A stretch of 64,000 nucleotides of DNA from Aphanothece sp. CMT-3BRIN-NPC111 (GCA_019359765.1 JAHHGU010000014.1:47983-111982), one strand, 5' to 3'; positions 1 to 8,480 are shown, numbered from the stretch's first letter. Notes: a model not told the origin generated them from the sequence alone. Program-made: numbers and translations.

Positions 1-441
1 AACTCAACTATCATTGCCCAGCTGCCTCGCTAGTTCGGCTGTTTCTATTATAGTAAGTTTCACCAAAACGACAAGAGATACTTGGAGCGCTTCTTAAGTA
101 AGATGAGAATTCTAGGTAGAAAATTTAATATTTTTTGTTATTTTAATAACAAATACACAAAGCTTAATAGTAGTTTATTTGAGAAGTAGCAGTGTAAGAG
201 CTAAATAATAAGCGATCGCCTTCTGTCAGTAGCTGGGCACGATATCGCTCTAAACTTGTATAAATTTGAAGAAAAAGTTAATGGATCGGTTAAGGATGAG
301 CAAAGTATTGCAAACATAATCAAACAAATATTGCAGAAAGGTTCAAACGATAGAAACCTTTTCATAATGAAAGTATCGAGACATAAAATAAGTAACGTCT
401 CCATATCAAGTTATTACTCAACTGAGCGGGAGAATAGGGCT

Positions 442-594
442 ATGGGTATTCCCAAATTAATTTCCAGCATCACCCAGTATTTATCTGAAGCAGTAGCGCG
501 GATATTTGGTCCAACTGACGATGCCTATCCTCTCATTGGCGTACAACCTTTTGAAGGTGAACCCTTCAAGGAAGGGCATGGAACAGATTGGTAG
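442..594 (+). CDS. small conserved cyanobacterial protein, unknown function
   Basis: A 50-residue ORF beginning MGIPKLISSITQYLSEAVAR and containing the segment GPTDDAYPLIGVQPFEGEP. The frame is open upstream to 256, but that extension is AT-rich and shows no protein-like character. A purine-rich GGGAGAATAGGG stretch precedes this ATG, so I start here. The composition (amphipathic N-terminal helix, then an acidic Pro/Gly tail) resembles short conserved proteins I recall from other cyanobacteria. No function is known to me. No partner gene lies within 100 bases. Confidence 0.5.
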   Translation: MGIPKLISSITQYLSEAVARIFGPTDDAYPLIGVQPFEGEPFKEGHGTDW

Positions 595-705
595 TCGATT
601 ATCCTTTTTGCCGTCTTTAAGTAATAAATACTACCTAACTCTGTGGAGGGAAAACTTCTCTCCACTTAATTTTGTTGAGAAAAAGATAATAGGCAGTTAA
701 AGACC

Positions 706-1452
706 TCAGCTAAGTGGCAGGATTTGACTTAAGAAAAAGGCCAGTGCCGCGCTGCCAAGGGGAACAGTCAAATTATCAACCCCCAGCTTGGAAAAAGCTT
801 CCAAACCAGTGGCGACTAAAGCCACAGCTACCGAAACTACCCAGCTTTGCCAAACATTACCCTGGACACCCAGTAGAATCAAGCTACTGACAGCATAGCT
901 AGCCAAAGCCATTGTTAAAGAGCCTTCCCAGCTTTTTTTCATACCCCAGACTTCGTAGGGATGTTTACCAAATCGTTTACCAATTAACGCCGCTAGTCCA
1001 TCACCCCAAGTCATCACCAAGATGCCCAGCGCTGCATAATAGGGTTGATGCAAGGGCCAGAACCAAGCAATGAGCAGCCCAACGCTAACGGCGTAGAAAA
1101 ATGTTCCCAGGCTTTGGCGTCCGACGCTATTGATCGCAGGAAGTATGGGAAATTTATAGGACAACAGGGCAACTGCACTAGCTAAGATGGAAGCCGTAAT
1201 CCCCACCCAAGCAGGTATGTTCAGCAACCAAGCTAGCAAAATTACATTTCCCACACCGAGGTGTACCACCTTCCGCACCACTTCTGCATCGATGGATTTA
1301 TAACGATTTAGCAACTCCGCAGTTAGCACGACGCCACCCAGCCATACTCCAACAATGCCAATGTGGAGCCATAGACGAGGGATAGATGTTAACCAGGGTA
1401 CAGAGTTAAGCAAAGACTTAGGTAAAGTGGGAAATAAAGCTTTCCTTACCAC
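706..1452 (-). CDS. phytol/polyprenol kinase family protein
   Basis: A 248-residue integral membrane protein with about seven hydrophobic segments. It carries signatures of the CTP-dependent dolichol/phytol kinase family (SEC59/VTE5): RKVVHLGVGN near 60-69, WGDGLAALIGKRFG near 149-162, KKSWEGS near 172-178, and EAFSKLGVDNLTVPL near 218-232. In cyanobacteria this family phosphorylates phytol released from chlorophyll so that it can re-enter tocopherol and phylloquinone synthesis. Its start lies only 17 bases from the divergent yidD start, so a start further inside the ORF is possible. The family call is firm; phytol as substrate is inferred from the phototrophic host. Confidence 0.82.
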   Translation of the reverse strand: MVRKALFPTLPKSLLNSVPWLTSIPRLWLHIGIVGVWLGGVVLTAELLNRYKSIDAEVVRKVVHLGVGNVILLAWLLNIPAWVGITASILASAVALLSYKFPILPAINSVGRQSLGTFFYAVSVGLLIAWFWPLHQPYYAALGILVMTWGDGLAALIGKRFGKHPYEVWGMKKSWEGSLTMALASYAVSSLILLGVQGNVWQSWVVSVAVALVATGLEAFSKLGVDNLTVPLGSAALAFFLSQILPLS

Positions 1453-1469
1453 TTTATTAGATTTTTATA

Positions 1470-1715
1470 ATGAAAACTATACTCATCTTGCTAATTCGGG
1501 GCTACCGCGTTCTGATTTCTCCCCTATTTCCCCCAGCCTGTCGGTTTCAACCCACCTGTTCTGGCTACGCTTTGGAGGCTATCGAGCGATTTGGGCCTTG
1601 GCGCGGCAGTTGGCTAGCGATTCGGCGCGTGTTACGCTGCCATCCTTTTCATCCAGGTGGTTACGATCCAGTACCTTCAGAGGTTGATGCCCAGGTTAAG
1701 CAAACAACAAAGTAG
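1470..1715 (+). CDS. yidD: membrane protein insertion efficiency factor YidD
   Basis: An 81-residue protein with the full YidD signature: N-terminal hydrophobic helix (residues 3-20), [15 protein letters not shown] at 24-38, and [14 protein letters not shown] at 56-69. YidD is a small membrane-associated helper of YidC/Sec-dependent insertion of inner (here possibly thylakoid) membrane proteins. In many bacteria it sits with rpmH-rnpA-yidC, but here it is detached and divergent from the phytol kinase homologue. No clear Shine-Dalgarno sequence precedes the ATG. Confidence 0.93.
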   Translation: MKTILILLIRGYRVLISPLFPPACRFQPTCSGYALEAIERFGPWRGSWLAIRRVLRCHPFHPGGYDPVPSEVDAQVKQTTK

Positions 1716-2064
1716 TCATAGGGTTTGTCTCTATCCCTGATTTTCAACCCCTAAATGTTGTTTTTCGCAACCGGAGTAGAAATACTCAAGTTTATGAGAA
1801 TGTTGTTTTAAAAAAGCTTGCACCTCTAATTGCTATTGACACACTTGTACTAAAAATTAGCTTAAATTCATACTAAGTAACAAGTTAAAAGATTCAGACA
1901 AACAGACGGTTACGGAACTACGAAGGCTGATACTCGCTGATATCTTAACTAATTGCTTTCGCATCAGTCCTTCATTAATAGCGTAACTCTAGTACTTCTT
2001 GGGATGCGTGTAGTGTGGTTCCACAAAACTTACAAGGCAAAAATATTTCCTAGACGTGACATAT
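1716..2064. other. gene-free stretch left of the restriction-modification island
   Basis: About 350 bases with no credible ORF and no recognised RNA. It holds one short palindrome, TGTGGTTCCACA near 2017-2028. Base composition is AT-rich, like the island that follows, so the island's left boundary may lie within this stretch. Confidence 0.4.
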
Positions 2065-2096
2065 AGTCCGTAGACTCATCGTCCACGAAAGACGAT
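2065..2096 (+). promoter_or_regulatory. C-box type operator of the restriction controller gene
   Basis: Two inverted repeats sit directly before the controller gene: AGTC-CGTA-GACT (2065-2076) and ATCGTC-7 nt-GACGAT (2078-2096, perfect six-base arms). C-protein operators of type II restriction-modification systems are usually a pair of GACT/AGTC-like palindromes just upstream of the C gene. A possible -10 element, TATAGT (2062-2067), overlaps the first box, and only nine bases separate the second box from the ATG. This fits autoregulation and possibly a leaderless mRNA. Identification rests on pattern and position. Confidence 0.6.
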
Positions 2097-2105
2097 TATG
2101 GGTTT

Positions 2106-2354
2106 ATGGAGGAGTCAAAAGCAGAAACGTTGAAAGTTTTGGGGCTACTGATTAGGCAGCATAGAACGGTTTTGGGTATCTCCCAGGAAGAACTAGGGCT
2201 ACGTTGTAACCTTGATCGAACGTACATATCAGGGCTAGAGCGTGGTGTTAGGAATCCGTCTCTTACTGCTCTTGTAACTCTCGCTCATGGCTTAAATATA
2301 ACTGTTTCTAAACTTCTCGAGAACCTTGAAATAGAAATTAGTAGAATTCAATGA
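2106..2354 (+). CDS. XRE-family controller (C) protein of a restriction-modification system
   Basis: An 82-residue single-domain helix-turn-helix protein: LGLLIRQHRTVLGISQEELG, then LDRTYISGLERGVRNPSLTAL, ending in LKLL-like dimerisation segments (TVSKLLENLEIEISR). The pattern (S-Q-E-E-L ... D-R-T-Y-I-S-x-L-E-R-G-x-R-N-P-S) is the classical C-protein/SinR-like form. The stop overlaps the next start (ATGA), so controller and putative endonuclease are translationally coupled, as expected for a C protein that delays endonuclease expression until the methylase has protected the host. The palindromes just upstream are its probable operator. Confidence 0.85.
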   Translation: MEESKAETLKVLGLLIRQHRTVLGISQEELGLRCNLDRTYISGLERGVRNPSLTALVTLAHGLNITVSKLLENLEIEISRIQ

Positions 2355-3316
2355 ACTCAAACTCGGAAGAAACTTCTCAAGGGGAAAATGAAAGTTTACA
2401 AAGCGGTCAAATTATATTTGGTGAAGTATTTACTCCTGAGAAAACAAATGATAGATTTTTGGACGTTAAATTTATTTATGATGATTATATATGGGATGGA
2501 GCTTTACCAATAATAGGAAATTATCAAGGTCTTTCGTTGACTGAAGCTGAAGTTAAAGAAACAGCATATGCATTTTATAAGTCTATTGACATTAAAAATA
2601 GGGAAAAATGGGTAAAAAGTGCGTTAGATAAATGGTCAGATGGAAGTCCAGAAACAGTTAAGGTTTTTAAAGCATTACTGTCAGGTGAGTGGGAGTGCAG
2701 AGTTTGTGGACCAGTACCTAAAGTTAATCCACAACCACCAGCGCGTTTAAGGGACATTAAAAAAGCCGGTTTTTTTATTGCCTCGAAGCGTATACGTTGT
2801 AAAAATGTTTGCAAAAAGAAAACTATGCACGATCTTTTGGTGATGATTACTTCACCAAAAGAATTAACAAAAAACGAGCTTAGAAAGCCTATATCAAGCT
2901 CATTAAACGAAAGGATAATGAAACTTCTAAAAAGAACAGAAGTTGTATTTGATCAACAAAGAACAACAAAGGAGCTAGTTATCGATCATAAATTTCCATC
3001 TCAGCGATGGTCAGAACCAGAGACAGATAACAATAATAATATGTCAGATAATGACATTAAAAAAAAGTTCCAGTTGCTGAATAATCAAACAAATCTTTTA
3101 AAATCCCGAGAGTGCGATCGTTGTGTTTCTGAAAACATTCGAGGTGAGTTTATGGGCATAAAGTGGTATTACAGCGGTAATGAAAACTGGATAAAAGAAA
3201 AAGACGATGAGAGCGGATGCATTGGATGCCCCTGGTATGATATTGCTGAATGGAAGGAGCAATTAAAAAAGGCAATTAAGAAGTCTAATATAGGGCATCT
3301 ATCTGAAAAAACTTAA
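2351..3316 (+). CDS. putative type II restriction endonuclease, HNH-type
   Basis: A 321-residue protein. Residues 210-220 read VIDHKFPSQRW, and 240-258 read FQLLNNQTNLLKSRECDRC. This D-H ... N ... N-L-L pattern is that of an HNH (beta-beta-alpha metal) nuclease with His212 as the likely general base. Four CxxC or near-CxxC pairs (CRVC 116-119, CKNVC 150-154, CDRC 255-258, CIGC 280-283) suggest structural zinc sites. Coupled by ATGA to the C protein and convergent with a C5 methyltransferase, it is most simply the cognate endonuclease. The gene is clearly AT-richer than its neighbours, and many AAA/AAT/ATA codons suggest transfer. I cannot state the recognition site. Confidence 0.72.
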   Translation: MNSNSEETSQGENESLQSGQIIFGEVFTPEKTNDRFLDVKFIYDDYIWDGALPIIGNYQGLSLTEAEVKETAYAFYKSIDIKNREKWVKSALDKWSDGSPETVKVFKALLSGEWECRVCGPVPKVNPQPPARLRDIKKAGFFIASKRIRCKNVCKKKTMHDLLVMITSPKELTKNELRKPISSSLNERIMKLLKRTEVVFDQQRTTKELVIDHKFPSQRWSEPETDNNNNMSDNDIKKKFQLLNNQTNLLKSRECDRCVSENIRGEFMGIKWYYSGNENWIKEKDDESGCIGCPWYDIAEWKEQLKKAIKKSNIGHLSEKT

Positions 3317-3405
3317 TCTAAAAGCTTTTTTCAATAAAAGAAATCTTTGCTAACTAAAGTTTCGCTAGTTCGATAAGGTATAAACAAATAAAAGACAATA
3401 ATATA

Positions 3406-4680
3406 TTACGAAAAAACCTGTTCAATTTCATTTATCTCTTTTTCTACCTTAACTACGCTTTTACAATCTGTAGCTACTCTATTTAAGTAGGGAATGAGAG
3501 CATAGCCGATACACTCTGCTAAACGTGGAGGTACAGCATTTCCAATTTGCCACATTGCTTTTTTCATTGTTCCTTCAAAGATGAAAGAATCGGGAAACGT
3601 TTGTAACCTAGCCATTTCGCGTGCTGAAATGACTCGATTCAAATATGGGTGAATATGAGTACCGCCATGATTTTCTTTTACTGTCATGCTTGGTTTGTCT
3701 GGATACTGCCGCTTGAAAGCATCAACATAAGTCTCATACAAAGAACCACCTGGAGGTACTTTAGCTATCCGTTCCATGTATGCAGGCGAGTGACGAGTCC
3801 ATTCATGATTAATACTGGGAATGGGTTCGTAGGCTGGCAGATCAGAGATCGCTGATTCAATTGGTTTATACTGCTCTGGTAGTAATTGGGGATTTGGATA
3901 AGGATTTTGCATTCCAAGCCTATTAGCTATAAAAATAGCTCTTGGTCTTATTTGTGGAACTCCATAAGCAGCAGATTCAAGAATTGCAATCGAAACATTT
4001 GTATAGCCAATATTCTCAAAAGCTTCAATAATAGCGTGCTTAGTTTTTCCTTGCTTCATCGTTAAAATGCCTGGTACATTTTCTATAACAACATACCAAG
4101 GGCGCACTTCAGAAACAATGCGAATAAATTCTTGAAATAGATAGTTACGGGGGTCGTTTGGATCACGCTTTCCTGCTACAGAAAATCCTTGACACGGTGG
4201 ACCACCAACAACAAGATGAATAGAGGGAAAACCAATCGTGGAGAGCCATTCTTGAGTATTAAACTCATGTATGTCGCCGCAGAAATGGTTACAACTAGGA
4301 AAGTTTCTTTTGTGAGTTGCTGATGCAATTGGGCTAATTTCTATGCTTGCTACCGGGTTAAAACCGGCTTGAACTAAACCCTGTGTCATCCCACCAGCAC
4401 CACAAAATAAATCAATAAAGTTATAAGTATGCAGTGCTTTTGGCGGCACATTAATATCAACTAAAATTTGATAAGAGTCCCGCTTTACTGTGGCAAGTTC
4501 ACGTTGAATTCTTTCATAACGACCTAATTTTGCTTTTTTCTCCTTTCTTAAACTTTGCTGTTTTTTATCATCTGGAAACAAGGATAACTGCAAATCCATT
4601 ACTTTAAGAATAAGCGCTCTATACGGCAATATAGTGACAGATAGTCTACATGATGTCAAGGTAGTTGTATCAAATTCCAT
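3406..4680 (-). CDS. DNA (cytosine-5-)-methyltransferase, type II R-M
   Basis: A 424-residue protein with the ordered C5-methyltransferase motifs: FIDLFCGAGGMTQG (motif I, 88-101), GGPPCQGFS with catalytic Cys163 (motif IV), ENVPG (200-204, motif VI), QIRPR (233-237, motif VIII), REMARLQTFPDSF (motif IX) and QIGNAVPP (368-375, motif X). The stretch between motifs VIII and IX, about 100 residues, is the target-recognition region. It converges on the endonuclease gene and is the modification half of the system. An alternative start is Met28 (4599), giving MDLQLSLFPDDK. The upstream ATG has AAAGAG as a possible ribosome site and I keep it. Confidence 0.93.
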   Translation of the reverse strand: MEFDTTTLTSCRLSVTILPYRALILKVMDLQLSLFPDDKKQQSLRKEKKAKLGRYERIQRELATVKRDSYQILVDINVPPKALHTYNFIDLFCGAGGMTQGLVQAGFNPVASIEISPIASATHKRNFPSCNHFCGDIHEFNTQEWLSTIGFPSIHLVVGGPPCQGFSVAGKRDPNDPRNYLFQEFIRIVSEVRPWYVVIENVPGILTMKQGKTKHAIIEAFENIGYTNVSIAILESAAYGVPQIRPRAIFIANRLGMQNPYPNPQLLPEQYKPIESAISDLPAYEPIPSINHEWTRHSPAYMERIAKVPPGGSLYETYVDAFKRQYPDKPSMTVKENHGGTHIHPYLNRVISAREMARLQTFPDSFIFEGTMKKAMWQIGNAVPPRLAECIGYALIPYLNRVATDCKSVVKVEKEINEIEQVFS

Positions 4681-4766
4681 TGTTTTGGCTCTTTAATACA
4701 TTTCCTTGGCAAGGCTTTTAGGACTGAGTGGTGTAAGGAAAGAATTATTTCCTTACTTCTGAAATC

Positions 4767-4803
4767 GTTTCAATCCCTAATAGGGATTAGTGCTAATTGA
4801 AAG
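4767..4803. CRISPR. single orphan CRISPR-type repeat unit (37 bp)
   Basis: One 37-base unit starting GTTTCAATCCCTAATAGG and ending TAGTGCTAATTGAAAG. The opening GTTTCAATCCCTAATAGGGA and the closing AATTGAAAG are characteristic of cyanobacterial CRISPR repeats (36-37 bases). I see no second copy in the window, no spacer array and no cas gene. It is therefore a relic or solitary repeat rather than a working array. It lies in the gap between the methyltransferase and the VanX-like gene. Confidence 0.6.
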
Positions 4804-4962
4804 GCAGTTGGCAGTTCACCCCATCTCCTAGAAAGCATCCTGGCGTTTGCGTGACTCATTTTTCAGCTACAGGATAGCAAAACCCTTGCCAATTAAGCAG
4901 TCTCACCTAAAATTTATATTTACTCTAAAAAACATCTACCCATCCGCGCAACTGGGTTGGCA

Positions 4963-5673
4963 ATGGCAATAAAACCCTATCATCAGATCCCCATCCTAGA
5001 CTGTGGAGAACCGCTGGTGCCGATTCCTTTGGAACGGTTTGCAGTGGAATGGCCTCATCCATATGAAAAATTGGGTGCGCCTTATAGAGAGCGATCGCCC
5101 TATTATCTCCGCCAGAGTGTCCTTGACAGCTTAACTGAAGCAGATAATAAGCTCCAACACTATAATCCTGGTTGGCGCATTCAGATTTTTGATGCCTATC
5201 GACCTGTAGAAGTCCAGCAATTTATGGTGGACTATACTTTTGCCTCTGTGGTTGAGGCTCAAGGGTTAAACTTCGAGCTTCCAGATGCCCAGCGGCAAGC
5301 GATTTGGGAGCAGGTTTATCAAATATGGGCTGTCCCCAGCTTCGATCTAGCCACCCCGCCGCCTCACACAACGGGTGCCGCTGTGGATGTGACCTTAGTA
5401 GACGAAACAGGAAGAACCGTTAACATGGGTTCTGCGATTGACGAACTATCAGCGCGATCGCACCCCGATTACTTTGCCAGTGCTACCTTGCCCAGAGAAC
5501 AGCAGTATCATGCCCACCGACAGCTGTTGCGAAATATCATGTTTGCGGCTGGGTTTCGCCGTCATCCCGATGAGTGGTGGCACTTTTCCCAGGGCGATCA
5601 GATGTGGGCGTGGCTATGCAACCAAGAAAATATTACTCATCCTTTTACCGCCCGTTACGGTCGAGCCGCTTAA
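4963..5673 (+). CDS. D-alanyl-D-alanine dipeptidase (VanX/DdpX, peptidase M15D)
   Basis: A 236-residue zinc peptidase. Motifs are IQIFDAYRPVEVQQF (substrate-side Arg), PPHTTGAAVDVTLVD (zinc His and Asp, the family SxHxxGxAxD element), and EWWHFSQGD (catalytic Glu plus third zinc ligand, His). These match VanX-type dipeptidases, which cleave D-Ala-D-Ala; in organisms without vancomycin resistance they serve peptidoglycan turnover or D-Ala recycling. No signal peptide, so probably cytoplasmic. The two genes downstream are on the same strand and MurQ also acts in cell-wall recycling. A TTG at 4957 is a possible alternative start. Confidence 0.9.
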   Translation: MAIKPYHQIPILDCGEPLVPIPLERFAVEWPHPYEKLGAPYRERSPYYLRQSVLDSLTEADNKLQHYNPGWRIQIFDAYRPVEVQQFMVDYTFASVVEAQGLNFELPDAQRQAIWEQVYQIWAVPSFDLATPPPHTTGAAVDVTLVDETGRTVNMGSAIDELSARSHPDYFASATLPREQQYHAHRQLLRNIMFAAGFRRHPDEWWHFSQGDQMWAWLCNQENITHPFTARYGRAA

Positions 5674-5740
5674 ATTCCTTTGTGTCTTTGTGCCTTTGTG
5701 GTTCAAACTAATTGTGGGTAAAAATAGTGAAAGTAAAATT

Positions 5741-6106
5741 ATGGCTGCACCCATGCGTGTATTTGTTTTATTATTTAATGCCCGGACTGAAAACGAGGGG
5801 ATTCACACGATTCAGATTGGCGATCGCAATACAGTGCTAATGTTCGAGTCAGAAGACGACGCCACCCGCTTTGCTTTGATGCTAGAGGCGCAGGATTTTC
5901 CCGCCCCCACCCTCGAAGCTATGGATGTAGAAGACATTCAGGAATTTTGCAACAGTGCGGATTATGACTGCGAGCTGATTGAGGAAGGAATGTTAGCAAT
6001 GCCGCCAGAAACTAGTGTTGAAGAAACGGACTGGCAAGCAAACGCCCCCAAACCAGAAATCTCAGACATCGATCGCATTCGTCGTCAGCTAGAAGGATTA
6101 TTGTGA
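5741..6106 (+). CDS. DUF3110 domain-containing protein
   Basis: A 121-residue protein starting MAAPMRVFVLLFNARTENEG. The N-terminal half (FVLLFN...GIHTIQ...VLMFESEDDATRFALMLEAQDFPAPT) matches the small cyanobacterial and plastid DUF3110 domain as I recall it; the acidic C-terminal half ends ISDIDRIRRQLEGLL. The longer ORF reading into the preceding gene is rejected because it overlaps the VanX-like gene in another frame. Its stop overlaps the murQ GTG (GTGA), so the two are translationally coupled. Function unknown. Confidence 0.75.
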   Translation: MAAPMRVFVLLFNARTENEGIHTIQIGDRNTVLMFESEDDATRFALMLEAQDFPAPTLEAMDVEDIQEFCNSADYDCELIEEGMLAMPPETSVEETDWQANAPKPEISDIDRIRRQLEGLL

Positions 6107-7047
6107 GCGCCACTTCAAATATGAATAACAAGCCCATCATCGAACGGGGCCATTTACTGACTGAGCAGGTTAATCCCAATAGTCAAAACCTGGATCGGCT
6201 GAGTTCTCTGGAATTGGTGGATTTATTTAATCAAGAGGATGCCCAGACTCTTGCAGCTATCGCCGCCGCCCGCACTCAGCTGGCTCAAACGATTGACCGC
6301 GCTGCTGAGGCATTACGTCACGGGGGACGGCTGTTTTATGTTGGCGCTGGTACGAGTGGACGCTTGGGCGTGTTGGATGCCGCTGAGTGTCCGCCCACAT
6401 TTTGTACGCCGCCGGAACTAGTACAGGGTATTATTGCCGGTGGTGCTGGAGCCTTGGTGCGTAGCTCAGAAGATTTGGAAGATAAGTTCGAGGATGGGGT
6501 AGAAGCGATCGCTCATCGGCACATCACCGAACTAGATATCGTTGTCGGCATCACCGCTGGTGGCACCACGCCATACGTCCACGGGGCTGTACACGGTGCG
6601 CGTCAGCGGGGGGCAACTACTGTTTTAATCGCTTGCGTGCCCGCTGAACAAGTGAGCATCGAAGCGGATATGGACATTCGCCTGATTGTTGGTCCGGAAG
6701 TGCTGGCTGGCTCCACGCGGCTCAAAGCTGGTACAGTCACCAAGATGGCTTTGAATATCATTTCCACTAGTGTCATGGTGAAGCTGGGCAAAGTTTACGG
6801 CAATCGCATGGTAGATGTGGCAGTCACAAATGCGAAGCTGCACGATCGCGCCCTGCGAATTTTGCAAGACCTCACTGGCTTGGGGCGTCAAGAGGCAGGT
6901 TACTTGCTAGAACGCAGTGGACGCGTGGTTAAGCTGGCTTTGCTGATGCATTGGACGGGTGTAGAGAAGGAAGAAGGCGATCGCCTCCTAGCAGAACACC
7001 AAGGCAATCTTCGGGCGGCTGTCAAGTCGCTGCACCCCAATTCGTAA
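6103..7047 (+). CDS. murQ: N-acetylmuramic acid 6-phosphate etherase
   Basis: A 314-residue SIS-fold enzyme that cleaves the D-lactyl ether of MurNAc-6-phosphate to GlcNAc-6-phosphate and lactate in cell-wall sugar recycling. It shows YVGAGTSGRLGVLDAAECPP near 79-98 (phosphosugar loop plus the catalytic Glu of the ECPPT motif), GITAGGTTPYVHGA, and the C-terminal ERSGRVVKLALLMHWTG helix. Family length is about 300. The GTG start overlaps the DUF3110 stop; an ATG six codons downstream is an alternative. A VanX-type dipeptidase 1.1 kb upstream supports a peptidoglycan-recycling neighbourhood. Confidence 0.95.
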   Translation: MSATSNMNNKPIIERGHLLTEQVNPNSQNLDRLSSLELVDLFNQEDAQTLAAIAAARTQLAQTIDRAAEALRHGGRLFYVGAGTSGRLGVLDAAECPPTFCTPPELVQGIIAGGAGALVRSSEDLEDKFEDGVEAIAHRHITELDIVVGITAGGTTPYVHGAVHGARQRGATTVLIACVPAEQVSIEADMDIRLIVGPEVLAGSTRLKAGTVTKMALNIISTSVMVKLGKVYGNRMVDVAVTNAKLHDRALRILQDLTGLGRQEAGYLLERSGRVVKLALLMHWTGVEKEEGDRLLAEHQGNLRAAVKSLHPNS

Positions 7048-7346
7048 TTACCCCACACATACAGCAGCTTTCAAATGAATCAACCACAGCCTGCTTTCAA
7101 GAGGGGGATACACAGCGACGCGGATCAAGCTAAAAAATGTAACAAAACCCCTTTGAGAACCGCGATAAATCTTTCAATCAGTATGGTCTATTCATCTGAA
7201 AATTGCTGTAAATATAGGGGCAATAAATAATGATGCTATGCATTTTGGGGATTCCATAGCTCAACTCAGGGGCAACCAACCTCACTCTCATTAATTACGA
7301 ATTACGTTGGCGTAGCCTGCGCGGAGCGCATACTACGAATTACTAA
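7048..7346. other. intergenic stretch between murQ and the WG-repeat gene
   Basis: About 300 bases between convergent genes. No ORF or RNA gene is supportable. Its right end contains a short palindromic repeat bracketed by direct repeats, described separately. No strong terminator hairpin with a T-run is visible. Confidence 0.4.
7296..7343. repeat. small palindromic dispersed repeat flanked by 10-bp direct repeats
   Basis: The decamer TACGAATTAC occurs at 7296-7305 and again at 7334-7343, bracketing a 28-base GC-rich segment whose core is GCGTAGCCTGCGCGGAGCGC. Related cores occur near 16588-16617 and, inverted, near 24681-24718. The flanking direct repeat looks like a target-site duplication. 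Very small mobile-like repeats are known in Nostoc-type genomes; assignment of this one to a named family would need a search. Confidence 0.55.
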
Positions 7347-8480
7347 TTATTTGCTGATATAGCCCCATTTAGAGTCAATCTCTACTGGTGCTAGACCTTC
7401 GGCAAATTCATAAGCTCCATCTAACTGAGGCGAGATAATGAACTTACCCGTTTTATCTATATAGCCATAGTTAGAGTTAATTCTTACCTCTGCCAACCCT
7501 TCAGAAAAGGGAAAAGCATAATCAAACTGTGGTGAAATGACGAGTTTACCAGTTTTGTCAATATATCCCCATTTAGAATCAATCTGTACAGGTGCTAGCC
7601 CTTCGTGAAAGTCATCAGTCTCATTAAACTGTGGCGGGATGACAAGCTTACCCGTTTTGTCAATATATCCCCACTTCGAGTTAATTAGTACCCTGGCTAG
7701 CCCTTCAGAAAAATCCTTAGCCTCATTAAACTGGGGCTGAATAATTAACTTTCCTATATTATTGATATAGCCGTACTTAGAGTCTATCCATACCCTCGCC
7801 AGCCCTTCGGAAAAGTTATAAGCATAATCGCACTTAAGTTGGATAACTGCTTTGCCCGTTTTATCTATATGACCACACATAGAGTTCATCTTTACGGGTG
7901 CCATCCCTTCGGTAAAGTTCCCAACCACATACCAACCAGTCTCACCAATTTCAAACTGTGGCTGAATTATGAACTTGCCGCTCTTGTCGATATAGCCCCA
8001 ATCAAGGTCAATTCGTACTCTTGCTAGCCCTTCGGAAAAGTTATCAGCCTCATCAAACTGTGACGGGATAACGAATTTACCAGTTCTGTCAATATAGCCG
8101 TACTTCTTAGAGTCAAAGCCATACTTAGAGTCGTAAATCATTACCAGTGCCAACTCTTCTCGAAAAGGCCAAACCTCATCAAATTGGAGTGGGATAACTA
8201 TCTTCCCGGTCTTGTCAATATAGCCCCACTTTTTCCCAATTTTTACGGCTGCTAGCCCTTCGCTAAAATCCGAAGCAACATCAAACTGGGGCGGAATAAC
8301 TATTTTCCCGGTTGTGCCATTCTGTGACTCTACATTGGGTGTTGTCACGTTAGATGTGGGAGAATTGAGGGGTGAGGCGGTTGTAGTGGCGATCGCACGT
8401 TCAAATGTGGATGCTGTTGCCATCACTACAGCTACAGATGTTGCCCCCAAACAGTTTCTCATCAGCTTTTCTAGTCTCAT
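7347..8480 (-). CDS. WG-repeat secreted protein (downstream paralogue)
   Basis: A 377-residue protein starting MRLEKLMRNCLGATSVAVVM, a signal peptide (basic start, then Ala/Val-rich core). It is followed by about eight WG/KWG repeats of roughly 37 residues, each of the form K-W-G-Y-I-D-K-T-G-K-x-V-I-x-P-Q-F-D then F-x-E-G-L-A. An ATG six codons upstream exists, but the ATG at 8480 overlaps the stop of the preceding gene (ATGA), so I prefer it. WG repeats are common extracellular or periplasmic beta-rich modules of unknown ligand. The repeat stretches suggest recent duplication and gene conversion with its neighbour. Confidence 0.85.
   Translation of the reverse strand: MRLEKLMRNCLGATSVAVVMATASTFERAIATTTASPLNSPTSNVTTPNVESQNGTTGKIVIPPQFDVASDFSEGLAAVKIGKKWGYIDKTGKIVIPLQFDEVWPFREELALVMIYDSKYGFDSKKYGYIDRTGKFVIPSQFDEADNFSEGLARVRIDLDWGYIDKSGKFIIQPQFEIGETGWYVVGNFTEGMAPVKMNSMCGHIDKTGKAVIQLKCDYAYNFSEGLARVWIDSKYGYINNIGKLIIQPQFNEAKDFSEGLARVLINSKWGYIDKTGKLVIPPQFNETDDFHEGLAPVQIDSKWGYIDKTGKLVISPQFDYAFPFSEGLAEVRINSNYGYIDKTGKFIISPQLDGAYEFAEGLAPVEIDSKWGYISK

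Noticed and set aside
256..441. N-terminal extension of the small ORF at 442
   Set aside because: AT-rich, no coding character, and a better ribosome site precedes 442.
4741..4956. Working CRISPR array
   Set aside because: Only one repeat unit is present; no spacers or cas genes.
5438..5740. Extension of the DUF3110 frame into the VanX-like gene
   Set aside because: Overlaps a well-supported gene in another frame; ATG at 5741 begins the recognisable domain.
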